DNA of 46,986 bases, taken from NCBI RefSeq assembly GCF_021531995.1, contig NZ_JAFBIZ010000009.1, forward strand, positions 1-46,986, in the 5' to 3' direction. Below are positions 32,188 to 40,764 of this stretch, one piece after another. Both the position numbers and the translations under genes were made by a program. This stretch comes from Faecalicatena contorta (GTDB lineage Bacteria; Bacillota; Clostridia; Lachnospirales; Lachnospiraceae). Within the stretch, counting starts at the first letter, position 1; each line of letters opens with the position of its first letter. The notes under the pieces are model-generated. The model had not been told where the DNA came from and did not search any database. It worked only from the letters and a program-made list of their open reading frames with translations.

Positions 32188-32236
32188 CCAAGTTCACTAT
32201 TTGTTAATAATTTTTAGAAGGTGTTTCGTATATCTT

Positions 32237-33157
32237 TTATGGTGACGCAATAATTCGTAATTGATCCGGTTCCAGAAAGATATTGATGTGCGTCTGGCGA
32301 AATATCGGTTCTCCGTCGGTATGTATCGGAAGCGCCCGTTCACTGGTGATATCAACTGATTTGCAGGAAGTGATATGAATTCCTTTCACATGCACATGCC
32401 ATCCCTTGAATGCGGTCGGAAGAAGTGCCAGAACTTTCAGTTTTGGAAGACCTGATATGGTGATAATGTCAAGAAAACCGTCTTTATAGTCTGCCTTTGG
32501 ACAGAACATAAAGCCGCCTCCTTCAAACCGAAGATTCATGGCAGCAGCAAAGTAGGTATGAGGATATCGAACCTGACGACCATCGTCCAGAGTTAAGGTG
32601 AGAGTGGCTGTCTTCATAGCGAATAGCCTGTGAAGTGCAACACAGGTATAAGTCAGTTTCCCTAATTTTAATCGATTAAAAAATGCTTTTAATGGAGATA
32701 TTACAACCTGATGGCAGATATCAGCGTCAAAGCCGATACCTGCACTTACAGCAAATCTTCGTTTCTCTTCCCCATAAGAGAGAACGCCGATGTCCATTCT
32801 GATATAACGGGAAGGTGTGAGGATGTTGTCTAGTGCCTGCCGGATATCTGTGGGCAGTGCAAGACCTCTTGCAAAATCATTGCCGGATCCCATTGGAATG
32901 TAACCGAGAGTTACTTTGTCGAGACATACAATTCCATTGATGACCTCGTTGATGGTTCCGTCGCCGCCTATTACTACAATGGTGTGACATTCAAGATCGG
33001 ATGTCAGCTCACGTACAAGGCTGGTAGCATGATGCTGGTATTTTGTGAACAGAATCTGATAGTTAACGTTCCTTTCTATAAGAACAGATTCGATATCATT
33101 CCATAACTTTTGTCCGAGACCGGATCTTGCATTTGGATTCGTAATAAATGTATACAT
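32237..33157 (-). CDS. Diacylglycerol kinase family lipid kinase (YegS/DgkB-like)
   Basis: A 306-residue soluble lipid kinase. The nucleotide-binding motif GGDGT (64-68) is followed by INEVINGI, and GSGNDFARGL is the second conserved motif. The late EGGGFMFCPKADYKDG and the C-terminal HTDGEP are family features. Such enzymes phosphorylate diacylglycerol or related lipids to phosphatidate at the membrane. AAGGGGAAG precedes the ATG. It follows the TetR gene after 40 bases, so they are likely one transcript. The exact lipid substrate is unknown. Confidence 0.92.
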   Translation of the reverse strand: MYTFITNPNARSGLGQKLWNDIESVLIERNVNYQILFTKYQHHATSLVRELTSDLECHTIVVIGGDGTINEVINGIVCLDKVTLGYIPMGSGNDFARGLALPTDIRQALDNILTPSRYIRMDIGVLSYGEEKRRFAVSAGIGFDADICHQVVISPLKAFFNRLKLGKLTYTCVALHRLFAMKTATLTLTLDDGRQVRYPHTYFAAAMNLRFEGGGFMFCPKADYKDGFLDIITISGLPKLKVLALLPTAFKGWHVHVKGIHITSCKSVDITSERALPIHTDGEPIFRQTHINIFLEPDQLRIIASP

Positions 33158-33197
33158 AATTGCTTCCCCTTAGCTTTTGCATATATAATATTCAGAA

Positions 33198-33800
33198 TTA
33201 AAACGCACCGCTTAAATATGTTTCTAAAGAACGTTTCATATTTCCCTCAAAATCAGCGTCTCCGCTTTTCAGGCACCATTCAAAGACATTACCGATGACG
33301 ATCATGCGGATGTCTGTTGTGATATCATCCAAAGTAAGTTTTGGCGTGATGATACCTGCCCGGATCGCTTTTTCCAGATAGTTGTGTACAGTGATGATCG
33401 GATATGGCCGTTCCGTGCGGATCAGAGGATTCAGGGACTGGTTTTTCGGAGTGTAGTAGTTGGACATAAACTCTACTCCCAGCTCCTCACAGTAGTGTAC
33501 ATAATTCAGGTATACACGTACAATGGCCTCCTTTGCTTCCGCCGCATTGGAAGGAAGATCCAGATAATCCGGATTGATGCTGGGCTGCTCTTCAATATAG
33601 TAGGATAACAGGTCGTCTTTGGTTTTAAAATGGTGATAAAAGCTGCCGTTTGATACACCGGCCTCTTCACATATATTTTTTATGGACAGCTGCTCATAGC
33701 CTTTTTTTTGAAGAATGTGTTTGGCTGCCCGAAAGATTTTCGCTTTGGTTTCTCTGGATTTCAGCTGTTGTTTTGACAGTTCCTGTGATTCGTAATTCAT
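33198..33800 (-). CDS. TetR/AcrR family transcriptional regulator
   Basis: A 200-residue one-component regulator. The N-terminal helix-turn-helix (about 14-62) has AAKHILQKKGYEQLSIKNI and EEAGVSNGSFYHHFKTKDDLL. The remaining helices form a ligand-binding domain of unknown specificity. AAAGGGAG lies before the ATG. It has its own TTGAAA/TATAAT promoter and an inverted repeat immediately upstream (33864-33879), so autoregulation is likely, together with control of the DAG-kinase-like gene behind it. Confidence 0.93.
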   Translation of the reverse strand: MNYESQELSKQQLKSRETKAKIFRAAKHILQKKGYEQLSIKNICEEAGVSNGSFYHHFKTKDDLLSYYIEEQPSINPDYLDLPSNAAEAKEAIVRVYLNYVHYCEELGVEFMSNYYTPKNQSLNPLIRTERPYPIITVHNYLEKAIRAGIITPKLTLDDITTDIRMIVIGNVFEWCLKSGDADFEGNMKRSLETYLSGAF

Positions 33801-33830
33801 GTATAATACTCCCTTTACTGTATTGTGTTA

Positions 33831-33859
33831 ATTATATCACAGGGTTCTCTCTTTTTCAA
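33831..33859 (-). promoter_or_regulatory. Promoter of the TetR gene
   Basis: Minus strand: TTGAAA (33859-33854), 17-base spacer, TATAAT (33836-33831). Confidence 0.8.
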
Positions 33860-33863
33860 GAAA

Positions 33864-33879
33864 ACAGAGTGAACTCTGT
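33864..33879. promoter_or_regulatory. Inverted-repeat operator between divergent tetR and tex promoters
   Basis: ACAGAGT-GA-ACTCTGT is a perfect 7-bp inverted repeat with a 2-base centre, 4 bases upstream of the tetR -35 and 13 bases upstream of the tex -35. It is the natural candidate for the TetR binding site. Confidence 0.65.
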
Positions 33880-33892
33880 ATCGGGTATGACG

Positions 33893-33921
33893 TTGCATGC
33901 ATAAAGGAATTCAGTTATAAT
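33893..33921 (+). promoter_or_regulatory. Promoter of tex
   Basis: TTGCAT (33893-33898), 17-base spacer, TATAAT (33916-33921), 32 bases before the tex start codon. Confidence 0.75.
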
Positions 33922-33953
33922 GAACTTCAGTTGATCAGAAAGGACATAGATAT

Positions 33954-36110
33954 ATGGAGATTAATCAGAAGATTACGGAAGAACTTGGCGTAAAACAATG
34001 GCAGGTAGATGCGGCAGTCAAGTTGATTGATGAAGGCAATACGATTCCGTTTATTGCGCGATATAGAAAAGAAGTAACAGGTACACTGAATGATGAACAG
34101 CTTAGAACTCTGCATGAACGGCTGATGTATCTGCGAAGTCTGGAGGAGAAGAAGGAACAGGTTCTTTCCAGCATTGAGGAACAGGGCAAACTGACAGAGG
34201 AATTGAAGAGACAGATTCTTGCGGCAGAGACATTGGTTGTGGTGGAAGATTTGTATCGCCCATATCGGCCGAAGAGGCGGACAAGAGCAACCATCGCCAA
34301 AGAAAAAGGTCTGGAGCCATTGGCTTCACTGATTATGCTTCAGCAGCTTAAGGAGCCGGCACTTGACTGCGCGGCAGAATACGTGAATCCGGAAAAAGAA
34401 GTTTTTACACCGGAGGAAGCTGTTGCAGGTGCAAAAGACATCATTGCAGAGAGTATCTCTGATGAGGCGGATTACAGAATCTGGATTCGGAAGCGTACGA
34501 TGCAGAAGGGGAAGGTGGTTTCGGCAGCCAGAGATGAAAATGCAGAATCTGTATACGAGATGTACTATGAATTTGAAGAGTCAATAGAGAAAATCGCCGG
34601 ACACCGGATTCTTGCGTTGAACCGCGGAGAAAAAGAAAAGTTTCTGGCGGTTAAGATAGAAGCGCCGCAGGAAGATATCCTCCGATATCTGGAGAAAAAG
34701 GTCATCCATAAGGAGAATCCATATACAATACCGGTGCTGAAAGAAACGATTGAAGACAGCTATAAGAGGCTGATTGCACCGGCAATTGAACGCGAGATTC
34801 GAAATGATCTGACGGAAAAGGCAGAGGATGGGGCGATCGGAGTATTTAAAAAGAATCTGGAACAGCTTCTGATGCAGCCTCCGATTGTCGGAAAGACGGT
34901 TCTGGGGTGGGATCCGGCATTCCGTACCGGCTGTAAGCTGGCAGTAGTCGATCCCACGGGAAAGGTGATCGGAACAACGGTGATCTATCCGACAGCGCCT
35001 ACGACGCCGAAAAAGATACAGGCATCCAAGGATCTGCTGAAAAAGATTATAACAAAATATAATATTTCACTGATTTCTCTGGGAAATGGGACGGCATCCA
35101 GAGAATCAGAGCAGTTTATTGTAGAACTTCTTAAAGAGATTCCGGAAAAAGTACAGTATGTGATTGTAAATGAAGCAGGTGCTTCGGTGTATTCGGCAAG
35201 TAAACTTGCTACGGAAGAGTTCCCAAAGTTTGATGTGGGACAGAGAAGTGCAGCTTCTATCGCGAGACGTCTGCAGGATCCACTGGCTGAACTGGTTAAG
35301 ATTGATCCGAAATCCATTGGTGTCGGGCAGTATCAGCATGATATGAATCAGAAAAAGTTAAGCGATGCGTTGTCCGGAGTTGTAGAGGATTGTGTGAACA
35401 AAGTAGGGGTGGATCTGAATACAGCATCGGCTCCGCTTCTTGCGTATATTTCTGGAATTTCCGGAACGGTTGCGAAAAATATAGTGGCATACCGGGAAGA
35501 AAATGGAAAGTTTACCAATCGAAAACAGCTTCTGAAAGTGGCAAAACTCGGACCGAAAGCATATGAACAGTGTGCCGGTTTTATGAGAATACAGGGGGGA
35601 GAGAATCCACTCGACGGAACCAGTGTGCATCCGGAATCATATGATGCTGCTGAAAAGCTTCTCGCAAGACAGGGATTTGCTGTTGAGGATATCAGCGGAG
35701 GCAAGCTTACAGGGCTGTCGCTTACGATCAGAGATTATGACAGACTTGCAAGAGAACTGAATATCGGAGAGATTACGCTTCGGGATATTGTAAAAGAACT
35801 GGAAAAACCGGCGCGGGATCCGCGTGATGAGATGCCAAAACCAATTCTCAGAACGGATGTTCTTGAGATGAAGGATCTGAAGGAAGGCATGATATTGAAG
35901 GGAACGGTACGCAATGTAATTGACTTTGGCGTGTTCGTGGACATCGGTGTGCATCAGGATGGACTGGTTCACATCTCGGAGATTACGGATAGGAAATTCA
36001 TCAAACATCCGCTGGAAGTAGTAAGTGTTGGGGATATCGTGGATGTAAGAGTGTTGAGTGTGGACCTTAAGAAAAAAAGAATTCAGCTCAGTATGAAAGG
36101 AATTTCCTGA
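33954..36110 (+). CDS. tex: Tex family transcription accessory protein
   Basis: A 718-residue Tex/YhgF protein, bacterial relative of Spt6. The N-terminal helical region includes NTIPFIARYRKEVTGTL. The middle YqgF-like RNase H fold region (about 320-450) has GWDPAFRTGCKLAVVD and SLGNGTASRESE. Helix-hairpin-helix motifs follow (about 490-560, with ISGTVAKNIVAYREENG). A C-terminal S1 RNA-binding domain (about 640-715, EGMILKGTVRNVIDFGVFVD) completes it. Length is standard. AGAAAGGAC precedes the ATG. It affects transcription or RNA metabolism by mechanisms not fully known in Firmicutes. Confidence 0.96.
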   Translation: MEINQKITEELGVKQWQVDAAVKLIDEGNTIPFIARYRKEVTGTLNDEQLRTLHERLMYLRSLEEKKEQVLSSIEEQGKLTEELKRQILAAETLVVVEDLYRPYRPKRRTRATIAKEKGLEPLASLIMLQQLKEPALDCAAEYVNPEKEVFTPEEAVAGAKDIIAESISDEADYRIWIRKRTMQKGKVVSAARDENAESVYEMYYEFEESIEKIAGHRILALNRGEKEKFLAVKIEAPQEDILRYLEKKVIHKENPYTIPVLKETIEDSYKRLIAPAIEREIRNDLTEKAEDGAIGVFKKNLEQLLMQPPIVGKTVLGWDPAFRTGCKLAVVDPTGKVIGTTVIYPTAPTTPKKIQASKDLLKKIITKYNISLISLGNGTASRESEQFIVELLKEIPEKVQYVIVNEAGASVYSASKLATEEFPKFDVGQRSAASIARRLQDPLAELVKIDPKSIGVGQYQHDMNQKKLSDALSGVVEDCVNKVGVDLNTASAPLLAYISGISGTVAKNIVAYREENGKFTNRKQLLKVAKLGPKAYEQCAGFMRIQGGENPLDGTSVHPESYDAAEKLLARQGFAVEDISGGKLTGLSLTIRDYDRLARELNIGEITLRDIVKELEKPARDPRDEMPKPILRTDVLEMKDLKEGMILKGTVRNVIDFGVFVDIGVHQDGLVHISEITDRKFIKHPLEVVSVGDIVDVRVLSVDLKKKRIQLSMKGIS

Positions 36111-36158
36111 TCTGATACGGATAGAGTGGTATAGAGGTCATTGAAAGAGGTGTAAAAA

Positions 36159-37049
36159 ATGAAAAACTGGAAGAAAAGTATTTTTACAATTGCAGGAGTA
36201 CTTTTGGGGAATTTACTTCTTGCGTTTACGGTTGCGGCATTTGTTGTACCGTATGGAATTGTTATGGGTGGTGCGACGGGTATCAGTCTTACGATCTCGC
36301 ATTATGTTCCGGTCAGTCTGTCTACGATTATTTTTGTGGTTAACATTATATTGTTTTTGGTGGGAGCATTTGTACTGGGGAAAACGTTTGCATTTACGAC
36401 GATTATCAGTACTTTCGTATATCCGATATTTCTTTCTGTCATACAGGCAATACCTGGAATTGACAGCCTGACAGACAATGTGATGCTGGCTTCCGTGTAT
36501 GGAGGGATATTGCTTGGAGCCGGGATCGGAGTGATTGTGCGAGTGGGAGCATCTACAGGAGGTACAGACATTCTGGCACTGGTATTCAACAAATGGTTTC
36601 ATATCCCGATTGCGATTCTGCTATATGTTGTGGATTTTCTTGTGTTGGGATCTCAGATCCTTTTCTCGGATTCAGAACAGATCCTGTATGGTATCTTGTG
36701 TCTGGTTCTGAGTACGGTGGTGTTGAATCGGGTGATGCTGATGGGACAGTCACAGATTCAGCTGTTTATAGTTTCTGAAAAATATCAGGAGATCAAGGGA
36801 CGTGTGTTAAAGGAGATTGATGCAGGAGTTACGATGGTTCAAATCGAGACCGGATATGGACAGAAACAGCAGCAGGGGGTACTTTGTGTTATCCCGAATC
36901 GAAAACTGTATTCGGTAAAAGAGATGGTACAGACGATTGATCCGAAGGCGTTTATTACGATTTCGCAGATTAACGAGGTAAGAGGACGCGGATTTTCAAT
37001 GGAAAGAATTCGCTATGAAGAAGAACAGGAGTTAAAGGAGGAGAATTAA
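36159..37049 (+). CDS. YitT family membrane protein (second copy)
   Basis: A 296-residue YitT protein with about six transmembrane helices in the first 205 residues (motifs ILLGAGIGVIVRVGASTGGTDI and VVPYGIVMGGATGIS) and a DUF2179 C-terminal domain (EIDAGVTMVQIETGYGQ, EMVQTIDPKAFITI). AGAGGTG precedes the ATG. Its stop codon is directly followed by the ATG of the DUF362 gene, so they are cotranscribed. Paralogue of 23253-24140, with clear sequence divergence. Confidence 0.92.
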   Translation: MKNWKKSIFTIAGVLLGNLLLAFTVAAFVVPYGIVMGGATGISLTISHYVPVSLSTIIFVVNIILFLVGAFVLGKTFAFTTIISTFVYPIFLSVIQAIPGIDSLTDNVMLASVYGGILLGAGIGVIVRVGASTGGTDILALVFNKWFHIPIAILLYVVDFLVLGSQILFSDSEQILYGILCLVLSTVVLNRVMLMGQSQIQLFIVSEKYQEIKGRVLKEIDAGVTMVQIETGYGQKQQQGVLCVIPNRKLYSVKEMVQTIDPKAFITISQINEVRGRGFSMERIRYEEEQELKEEN

Positions 37050-38180
37050 ATGGAAAAGGCAAAAGTATATTACACGGATTTCAGGACGAAGCTCGGGGAA
37101 GGGCTGCCTACAAAATTAAAACGACTGATTAAGGCGGCAGGAATCGAACAGATTGACATGGATGGTAAGTTTGTCGCGATCAAAATGCATTTTGGTGAAC
37201 TTGGAAATCTGGGTTTTCTGCGACCGAACTATGCAAGGGCAGTCGTAGATGTTGTGGAAGAACTGGGCGGGAAACCGTTTCTTACAGATTGTAATACGCT
37301 GTATCCGGGAAGCCGTAAGAATGCACTGGAACATCTGTACTGTGCATGGGAGAATGGGTTTACACCTCTTACAGTCGGATGTCCGATCATCATTGGAGAT
37401 GGCCTGAAAGGAACGGATGATATAGAAGTTCCGGTAAATGGCGGTGAATATATCCAGAATGCAAAGATCGGACGAGCAGTCATGGATGCTGATATCTTTA
37501 TCAGCCTGACACATTTTAAAGGGCATGAGACGACAGGATTCGGGGGAACGATTAAGAATATCGGAATGGGATGCGGATCACGTGCGGGAAAGAAAGACCA
37601 GCATATGAATGGAAAACCTGGAATTGATCAGGAATTGTGCCGCGGCTGTAAAAGATGTCTGAAGGAATGTGCCAATCAGGGCCTGGACTACAACGAAGAA
37701 ACGCGGAAGATGTCGATCAATAAAGAAAAATGCGTTGGCTGCGGCCGATGCATCGGTGCGTGCAATTTTGATGCGATTGAATTTTCTGACAGTGCGGCAA
37801 CAAAAGAATTAAATTGTCGTATGGCAGAGTATACAAAGGCTGTTGTTGATGGCAGACCGAATTTTCATATCTCGCTTATCGTGGATGTGTCACCAAACTG
37901 TGACTGCCATAGTGAGAATGATGCTCCGATTCTGCCGAATATCGGAATGTTTGCATCGTTTGATCCGCTGGCTCTTGATCAGGCCTGTGCAGATGCCTGT
38001 CTGAGCGCAACTCCTCTGCCGAACAGTCAGTTGAGTGAAGCTATGGAAAAAGAAGAATTCTGCGATCACCACGACCATTTCGAAAACACAACACCGAATT
38101 CGGAGTATAAGACATGTCTGGCACATGCGGAGAAGATCGGTCTTGGAACCAGAGAATATGAGATCATTACTATTAGATAA
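37050..38180 (+). CDS. DUF362 protein with two [4Fe-4S] ferredoxin motifs
   Basis: A 376-residue protein. DUF362 region (about 1-190 and 250-370) with MHFGELGNLGFLRP, LTDCNTLYPGSRKNA and LTHFKGHETTGFGG. A ferredoxin insert carries two CxxCxxCxxxC clusters: C197, C200, C203, C207 and C228, C231, C234, C238. AAAGGAGGAG precedes the ATG. Such proteins are common in Clostridia and are thought to be redox proteins or chaperones for flavin or iron-sulfur enzymes, without firm biochemistry. It lies just upstream of the FMN-riboswitch unit, but the promoter between them separates the two. Confidence 0.9.
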   Translation: MEKAKVYYTDFRTKLGEGLPTKLKRLIKAAGIEQIDMDGKFVAIKMHFGELGNLGFLRPNYARAVVDVVEELGGKPFLTDCNTLYPGSRKNALEHLYCAWENGFTPLTVGCPIIIGDGLKGTDDIEVPVNGGEYIQNAKIGRAVMDADIFISLTHFKGHETTGFGGTIKNIGMGCGSRAGKKDQHMNGKPGIDQELCRGCKRCLKECANQGLDYNEETRKMSINKEKCVGCGRCIGACNFDAIEFSDSAATKELNCRMAEYTKAVVDGRPNFHISLIVDVSPNCDCHSENDAPILPNIGMFASFDPLALDQACADACLSATPLPNSQLSEAMEKEEFCDHHDHFENTTPNSEYKTCLAHAEKIGLGTREYEIITIR

Positions 38181-38224
38181 TGTTGATAAATATTTTTAAT
38201 CGTGTTGCTTTTGTCAGATTATGC

Positions 38225-38253
38225 TTGCATAATTATATGCAGCGTATTATAAT
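38225..38253 (+). promoter_or_regulatory. Promoter of the FMN riboswitch-ribU transcript
   Basis: TTGCAT (38225-38230), 17-base spacer, TATAAT (38248-38253), placing the transcript start about 10 bases before the riboswitch. Confidence 0.8.
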
Positions 38254-38269
38254 TGCTACGTAAAGAAAA

Positions 38270-38391
38270 TTCTTCGGGGTAGGGTGTAAGTCCCAACCGG
38301 CGGTAGAGTCCGCGAACCTTTGTGTAAGATCATACAGAGGCCGATCCGGTGAGATTCCGGGACCGACAGTACAGTCTGGATGAGAGAAGAG
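38270..38391 (+). promoter_or_regulatory. FMN riboswitch (RFN element)
   Basis: All conserved RFN blocks appear in order: TTCGGGGTAGGGTG, AAGTCCCAACCGGCGGTAGA, AGTCCGCGA, CCGGTGAGATTCCGG, ACCGACAGT and AGTCTGGATGAGAGAAG. FMN binding should favour the terminator at 38417-38448, reducing ribU expression when flavin is plentiful. Confidence 0.97.
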
Positions 38392-38416
38392 TAGTGTAAT
38401 GATATGGATATTTTTT

Positions 38417-38448
38417 TACCCCGACAGATAATTGTCGGGGTATTTTTG
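38417..38448 (+). terminator. Expression-platform terminator of the FMN riboswitch
   Basis: TACCCCGACA (38417-38426) pairs perfectly with TGTCGGGGTA (38433-38442), followed by TTTTT. It lies 25 bases after the RFN element and 121 bases before the ribU start. Confidence 0.9.
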
Positions 38449-38568
38449 GTTCTACAGGAATGCTTTCTTAGATGTGGTGACCGTTTACAATCTTCGTATC
38501 ATTGCATGGTTCCAGGAAGAGTTTCTTTCTTAAATAATAATATGATGTGCTTAAAGGAGAGAAAGAAA

Positions 38569-39201
38569 ATGAACACAACAGATGCAGTGACACAACAGAA
38601 TGTAAAAACAAAGAACAAAGTAAGAATGATGGCTCAGATTGGTATGCTGTCTGCAATTGCGGTAGTGCTGATGCTTTTTGAGATTCCGCTTCCGTTTGCG
38701 CCGTCTTTTTATGAGATTGACTTCAGTGAAGTTCCGGTTCTGGTAGGAAGCTTTGCGATGGGACCTCTGGCAGGAGCAGCAATTGAATTTGTGAAAATTC
38801 TTCTGAATTTTGCGATCAACGGAACAACAACTGCGGGCGTCGGAGAGTTTGCCAACTTCCTGATCGGATGTGCGATGGTTCTTCCGGCGGCCTGGATCTA
38901 CAAAATGAATCATACAAGAAAAGGTGCGATCATCGGAATGTTAACAGGTACTCTGTTTATGGCATTTGTAGGATGTTTTCTGAATGCCTTTGTTCTTCTT
39001 CCAACGTATGCAAAAGCATTTGGAATGCCGATCGATGCACTGGTTGGAATGGGAACAGCAGTGAACAGTCATATTACCAGTCTTACTACTTTTGTCATCT
39101 TTGCAGTAGCACCGTTTAACCTTTTGAAAGGAGTTCTGGTATCATTGATCGTATTCCTGATCTATAAAAAGATTAGCCCGATATTAAAGATGAATGCATA
39201 G
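38569..39201 (+). CDS. ribU: ECF transporter substrate-binding protein RibU (riboflavin)
   Basis: A 210-residue membrane S-component of an energy-coupling-factor transporter. About six helices; LFEIPLPFAPSFYEIDFSEVPVLVG and AAIEFVKILLNF-like segments are typical of RibU. The FMN riboswitch upstream strongly supports riboflavin as substrate. AAAGGAGAG precedes ATG 38569; an open frame back to 38404 passes through the terminator and is not real. It uses the shared ECF energising module encoded elsewhere. Confidence 0.95.
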   Translation: MNTTDAVTQQNVKTKNKVRMMAQIGMLSAIAVVLMLFEIPLPFAPSFYEIDFSEVPVLVGSFAMGPLAGAAIEFVKILLNFAINGTTTAGVGEFANFLIGCAMVLPAAWIYKMNHTRKGAIIGMLTGTLFMAFVGCFLNAFVLLPTYAKAFGMPIDALVGMGTAVNSHITSLTTFVIFAVAPFNLLKGVLVSLIVFLIYKKISPILKMNA

Positions 39202-39252
39202 ATCCGTGACAGGACTGATGTATAAGCAAGACATACAATCCTGAAAATGTGC

Positions 39253-39314
39253 AAATTCCACAAGAAATGCTTCGATAACCGAACGATCATCGAAGCATTC
39301 TTGTGGAATTTTAT
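39253..39314. terminator. Bidirectional terminator between ribU and the VOC gene
   Basis: AAATTCCACAAG and AATGCTTCGAT pair with ATCGAAGCATT and CTTGTGGAATTT, forming a long hairpin with one bulge between convergent genes, followed by TTATTATTT on the plus strand. Confidence 0.85.
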
Positions 39315-39317
39315 TAT

Positions 39318-39683
39318 TTATGCGGGACAGATTTCAATCCAGTATCCGTCAGGGTCGTTGATAAAGTAGACGCCCATATCCATGTTTTCATAGCAGACAC
39401 AGTTCATTTCTTTGTGATAAGCGAGAGAAGCGTCCATATCATCCGAACGCATGGCAAGATGTATCTCGTTATCACCGAGATTGTAAGGACGATCCATATC
39501 CCGAAGCCACGTCAGTTCCAGAAGATGAGATGTTGTATTGTCACCCAGAAATACAAGTTTGAAGCTTCCGTCTTCCGCTTCTTTTTCTCTTGTTATGGTA
39601 AGCCCCAGAGCTTTCTGATAGAAATCTACTGATTTTTTTAGATCAAAAACATTGATATTGTTGTGATAAAATGAAAATTTCAT
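39318..39683 (-). CDS. VOC family protein (lactoylglutathione lyase-like)
   Basis: A 121-residue vicinal-oxygen-chelate protein: KKSVDFYQKALGLTI, then HLLELTWL and ENMDMGVYFINDPDGYWIEI at the end. Metal-ligand positions resemble glyoxalase I (E in LLELT, H in NEIHLAM, E in WIEI). The ATG at 39683 follows AGGAGGTAATC; the open frame continuing to 39764 has no ribosome-binding site. A methylglyoxal or other detoxification role is a family-based guess. Confidence 0.9.
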   Translation of the reverse strand: MKFSFYHNNINVFDLKKSVDFYQKALGLTITREKEAEDGSFKLVFLGDNTTSHLLELTWLRDMDRPYNLGDNEIHLAMRSDDMDASLAYHKEMNCVCYENMDMGVYFINDPDGYWIEICPA

Positions 39684-39749
39684 GATTACCTCCTGAATTG
39701 TTAAACTGTTAGTTTTAGTATAACATGAGTAGCAGAAGAAAAAAAGATG

Positions 39750-39758
39750 TGTTATAAT
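39750..39758 (+). promoter_or_regulatory. Extended -10 promoter before the t6A/ispD gene run
   Basis: TGTTATAAT (extended -10 at 39750-39758) with no good -35. It lies 50 bases before the YcxB-like gene that begins the run to ispD. Confidence 0.5.
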
Positions 39759-39808
39759 GTACAAAATGATCCGGCAAAGACTGTTTTTTAGGCGGGAGAG
39801 GTGATAGC

Positions 39809-40324
39809 ATGCCTGTAAAGGTTGAGGTGAAGATGGATATTCAGTCCATGACAGATTTTATGCTTTATCAGATCTATTCAAGTGGTGTGGGAGTTCTGGT
39901 ATCTGTACTGGCAGTCATTAATATTGTCTTGACCATTGTATTTGCAATGAAGGAATGTCTGAGTCTGATGGCTCTGTATGCAGCATTTGCCGTAGTTCTT
40001 CTGGTTATCTTTCCGTATCTGATCAAAAGAAAAGTCAGAAAACGGATGAGCGGCTCCAGACGGCTGGATGTACCGGTGATCTATGAATTTGAAGACAGTG
40101 GAGTTACAACAACGACTCCGCAGGACAGCGGAAAAGCATCCTGGAAAAAGTTTAAGAAGGCTGTTTCGAGAAAACGCATCATCATGCTGTTTGATGAACA
40201 GAAGCAGGCAATTATTCTTCCTGTGGATCAGATAGAGGACAATTATACAGCGATTGTAGACTTGATCTATAAAAATATGCCGGTGACAGCGGTCAGAATC
40301 CACAGACTTGATAAAAGAAGATAG
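39809..40324 (+). CDS. YcxB-like protein
   Basis: A 171-residue protein with two transmembrane helices (about 26-48 and 50-71, GVLVSVLAVINIVLTIVFAM and LMALYAAFAVVLLVIFPYL). A C-terminal YcxB-type domain follows (about 88-165, with YEFEDSGVTT and KRIIMLFDEQKQAIILP). GGGAGAGGTG precedes the ATG. Function unknown. It is 14 bases from tsaE and is likely the first gene of the run. Confidence 0.85.
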   Translation: MPVKVEVKMDIQSMTDFMLYQIYSSGVGVLVSVLAVINIVLTIVFAMKECLSLMALYAAFAVVLLVIFPYLIKRKVRKRMSGSRRLDVPVIYEFEDSGVTTTTPQDSGKASWKKFKKAVSRKRIIMLFDEQKQAIILPVDQIEDNYTAIVDLIYKNMPVTAVRIHRLDKRR

Positions 40325-40338
40325 AGGGAATATATATT

Positions 40339-40764
40339 ATGATAATAGAAACGAGTTGTGAAAAAGAGACATATGATCTGGGGTACCGGCTGGGTGAGCA
40401 GGCAAAAGCAGGGCAGGTGTACACCCTGGTAGGAGATCTCGGAGTTGGAAAAACAGTGTTTACAAAAGGACTTGCGGCAGGACTTGGGATAGAAGAGGCA
40501 GTCAGCAGTCCGACATTTACGATTGTTCAGATATATGAAGAAGGGCGGCTGCCCTTCTATCATTTTGATGTCTACAGGATCGGCGATGTGGAAGAAATGG
40601 ATGAGATTGGATATGAGGATTATATCTATGGAGAAGGTGTGAGTCTGATTGAATGGGCCAATCTGATTGAAGAGATATTGCCGGAACATTATACAGAGGT
40701 AAAGATTGAAAAAGACTTGGAAAAAGGATTTGATTATCGGAGGATAAGTGTATGCGAATATTAG
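40339..40764 (+). CDS. tsaE: tRNA threonylcarbamoyladenosine biosynthesis ATPase TsaE
   Basis: A 141-residue P-loop ATPase needed with TsaB and TsaD for t6A37 formation in ANN-decoding tRNAs. Walker A is GDLGVGKT (32-39); SSPTFTIVQIY and FYHFDVYRI are TsaE signatures, and LIEWANLIEEIL follows. Length is typical. It overlaps tsaB by 13 bases, so they are coupled. AGAGGGAAT precedes the start. Confidence 0.95.
   Translation: MIIETSCEKETYDLGYRLGEQAKAGQVYTLVGDLGVGKTVFTKGLAAGLGIEEAVSSPTFTIVQIYEEGRLPFYHFDVYRIGDVEEMDEIGYEDYIYGEGVSLIEWANLIEEILPEHYTEVKIEKDLEKGFDYRRISVCEY

Noticed and set aside
38404-38568. N-terminal extension of RibU
   Set aside because: The extended frame begins inside the riboswitch expression platform and crosses its terminator; ATG 38569 has the proper Shine-Dalgarno.
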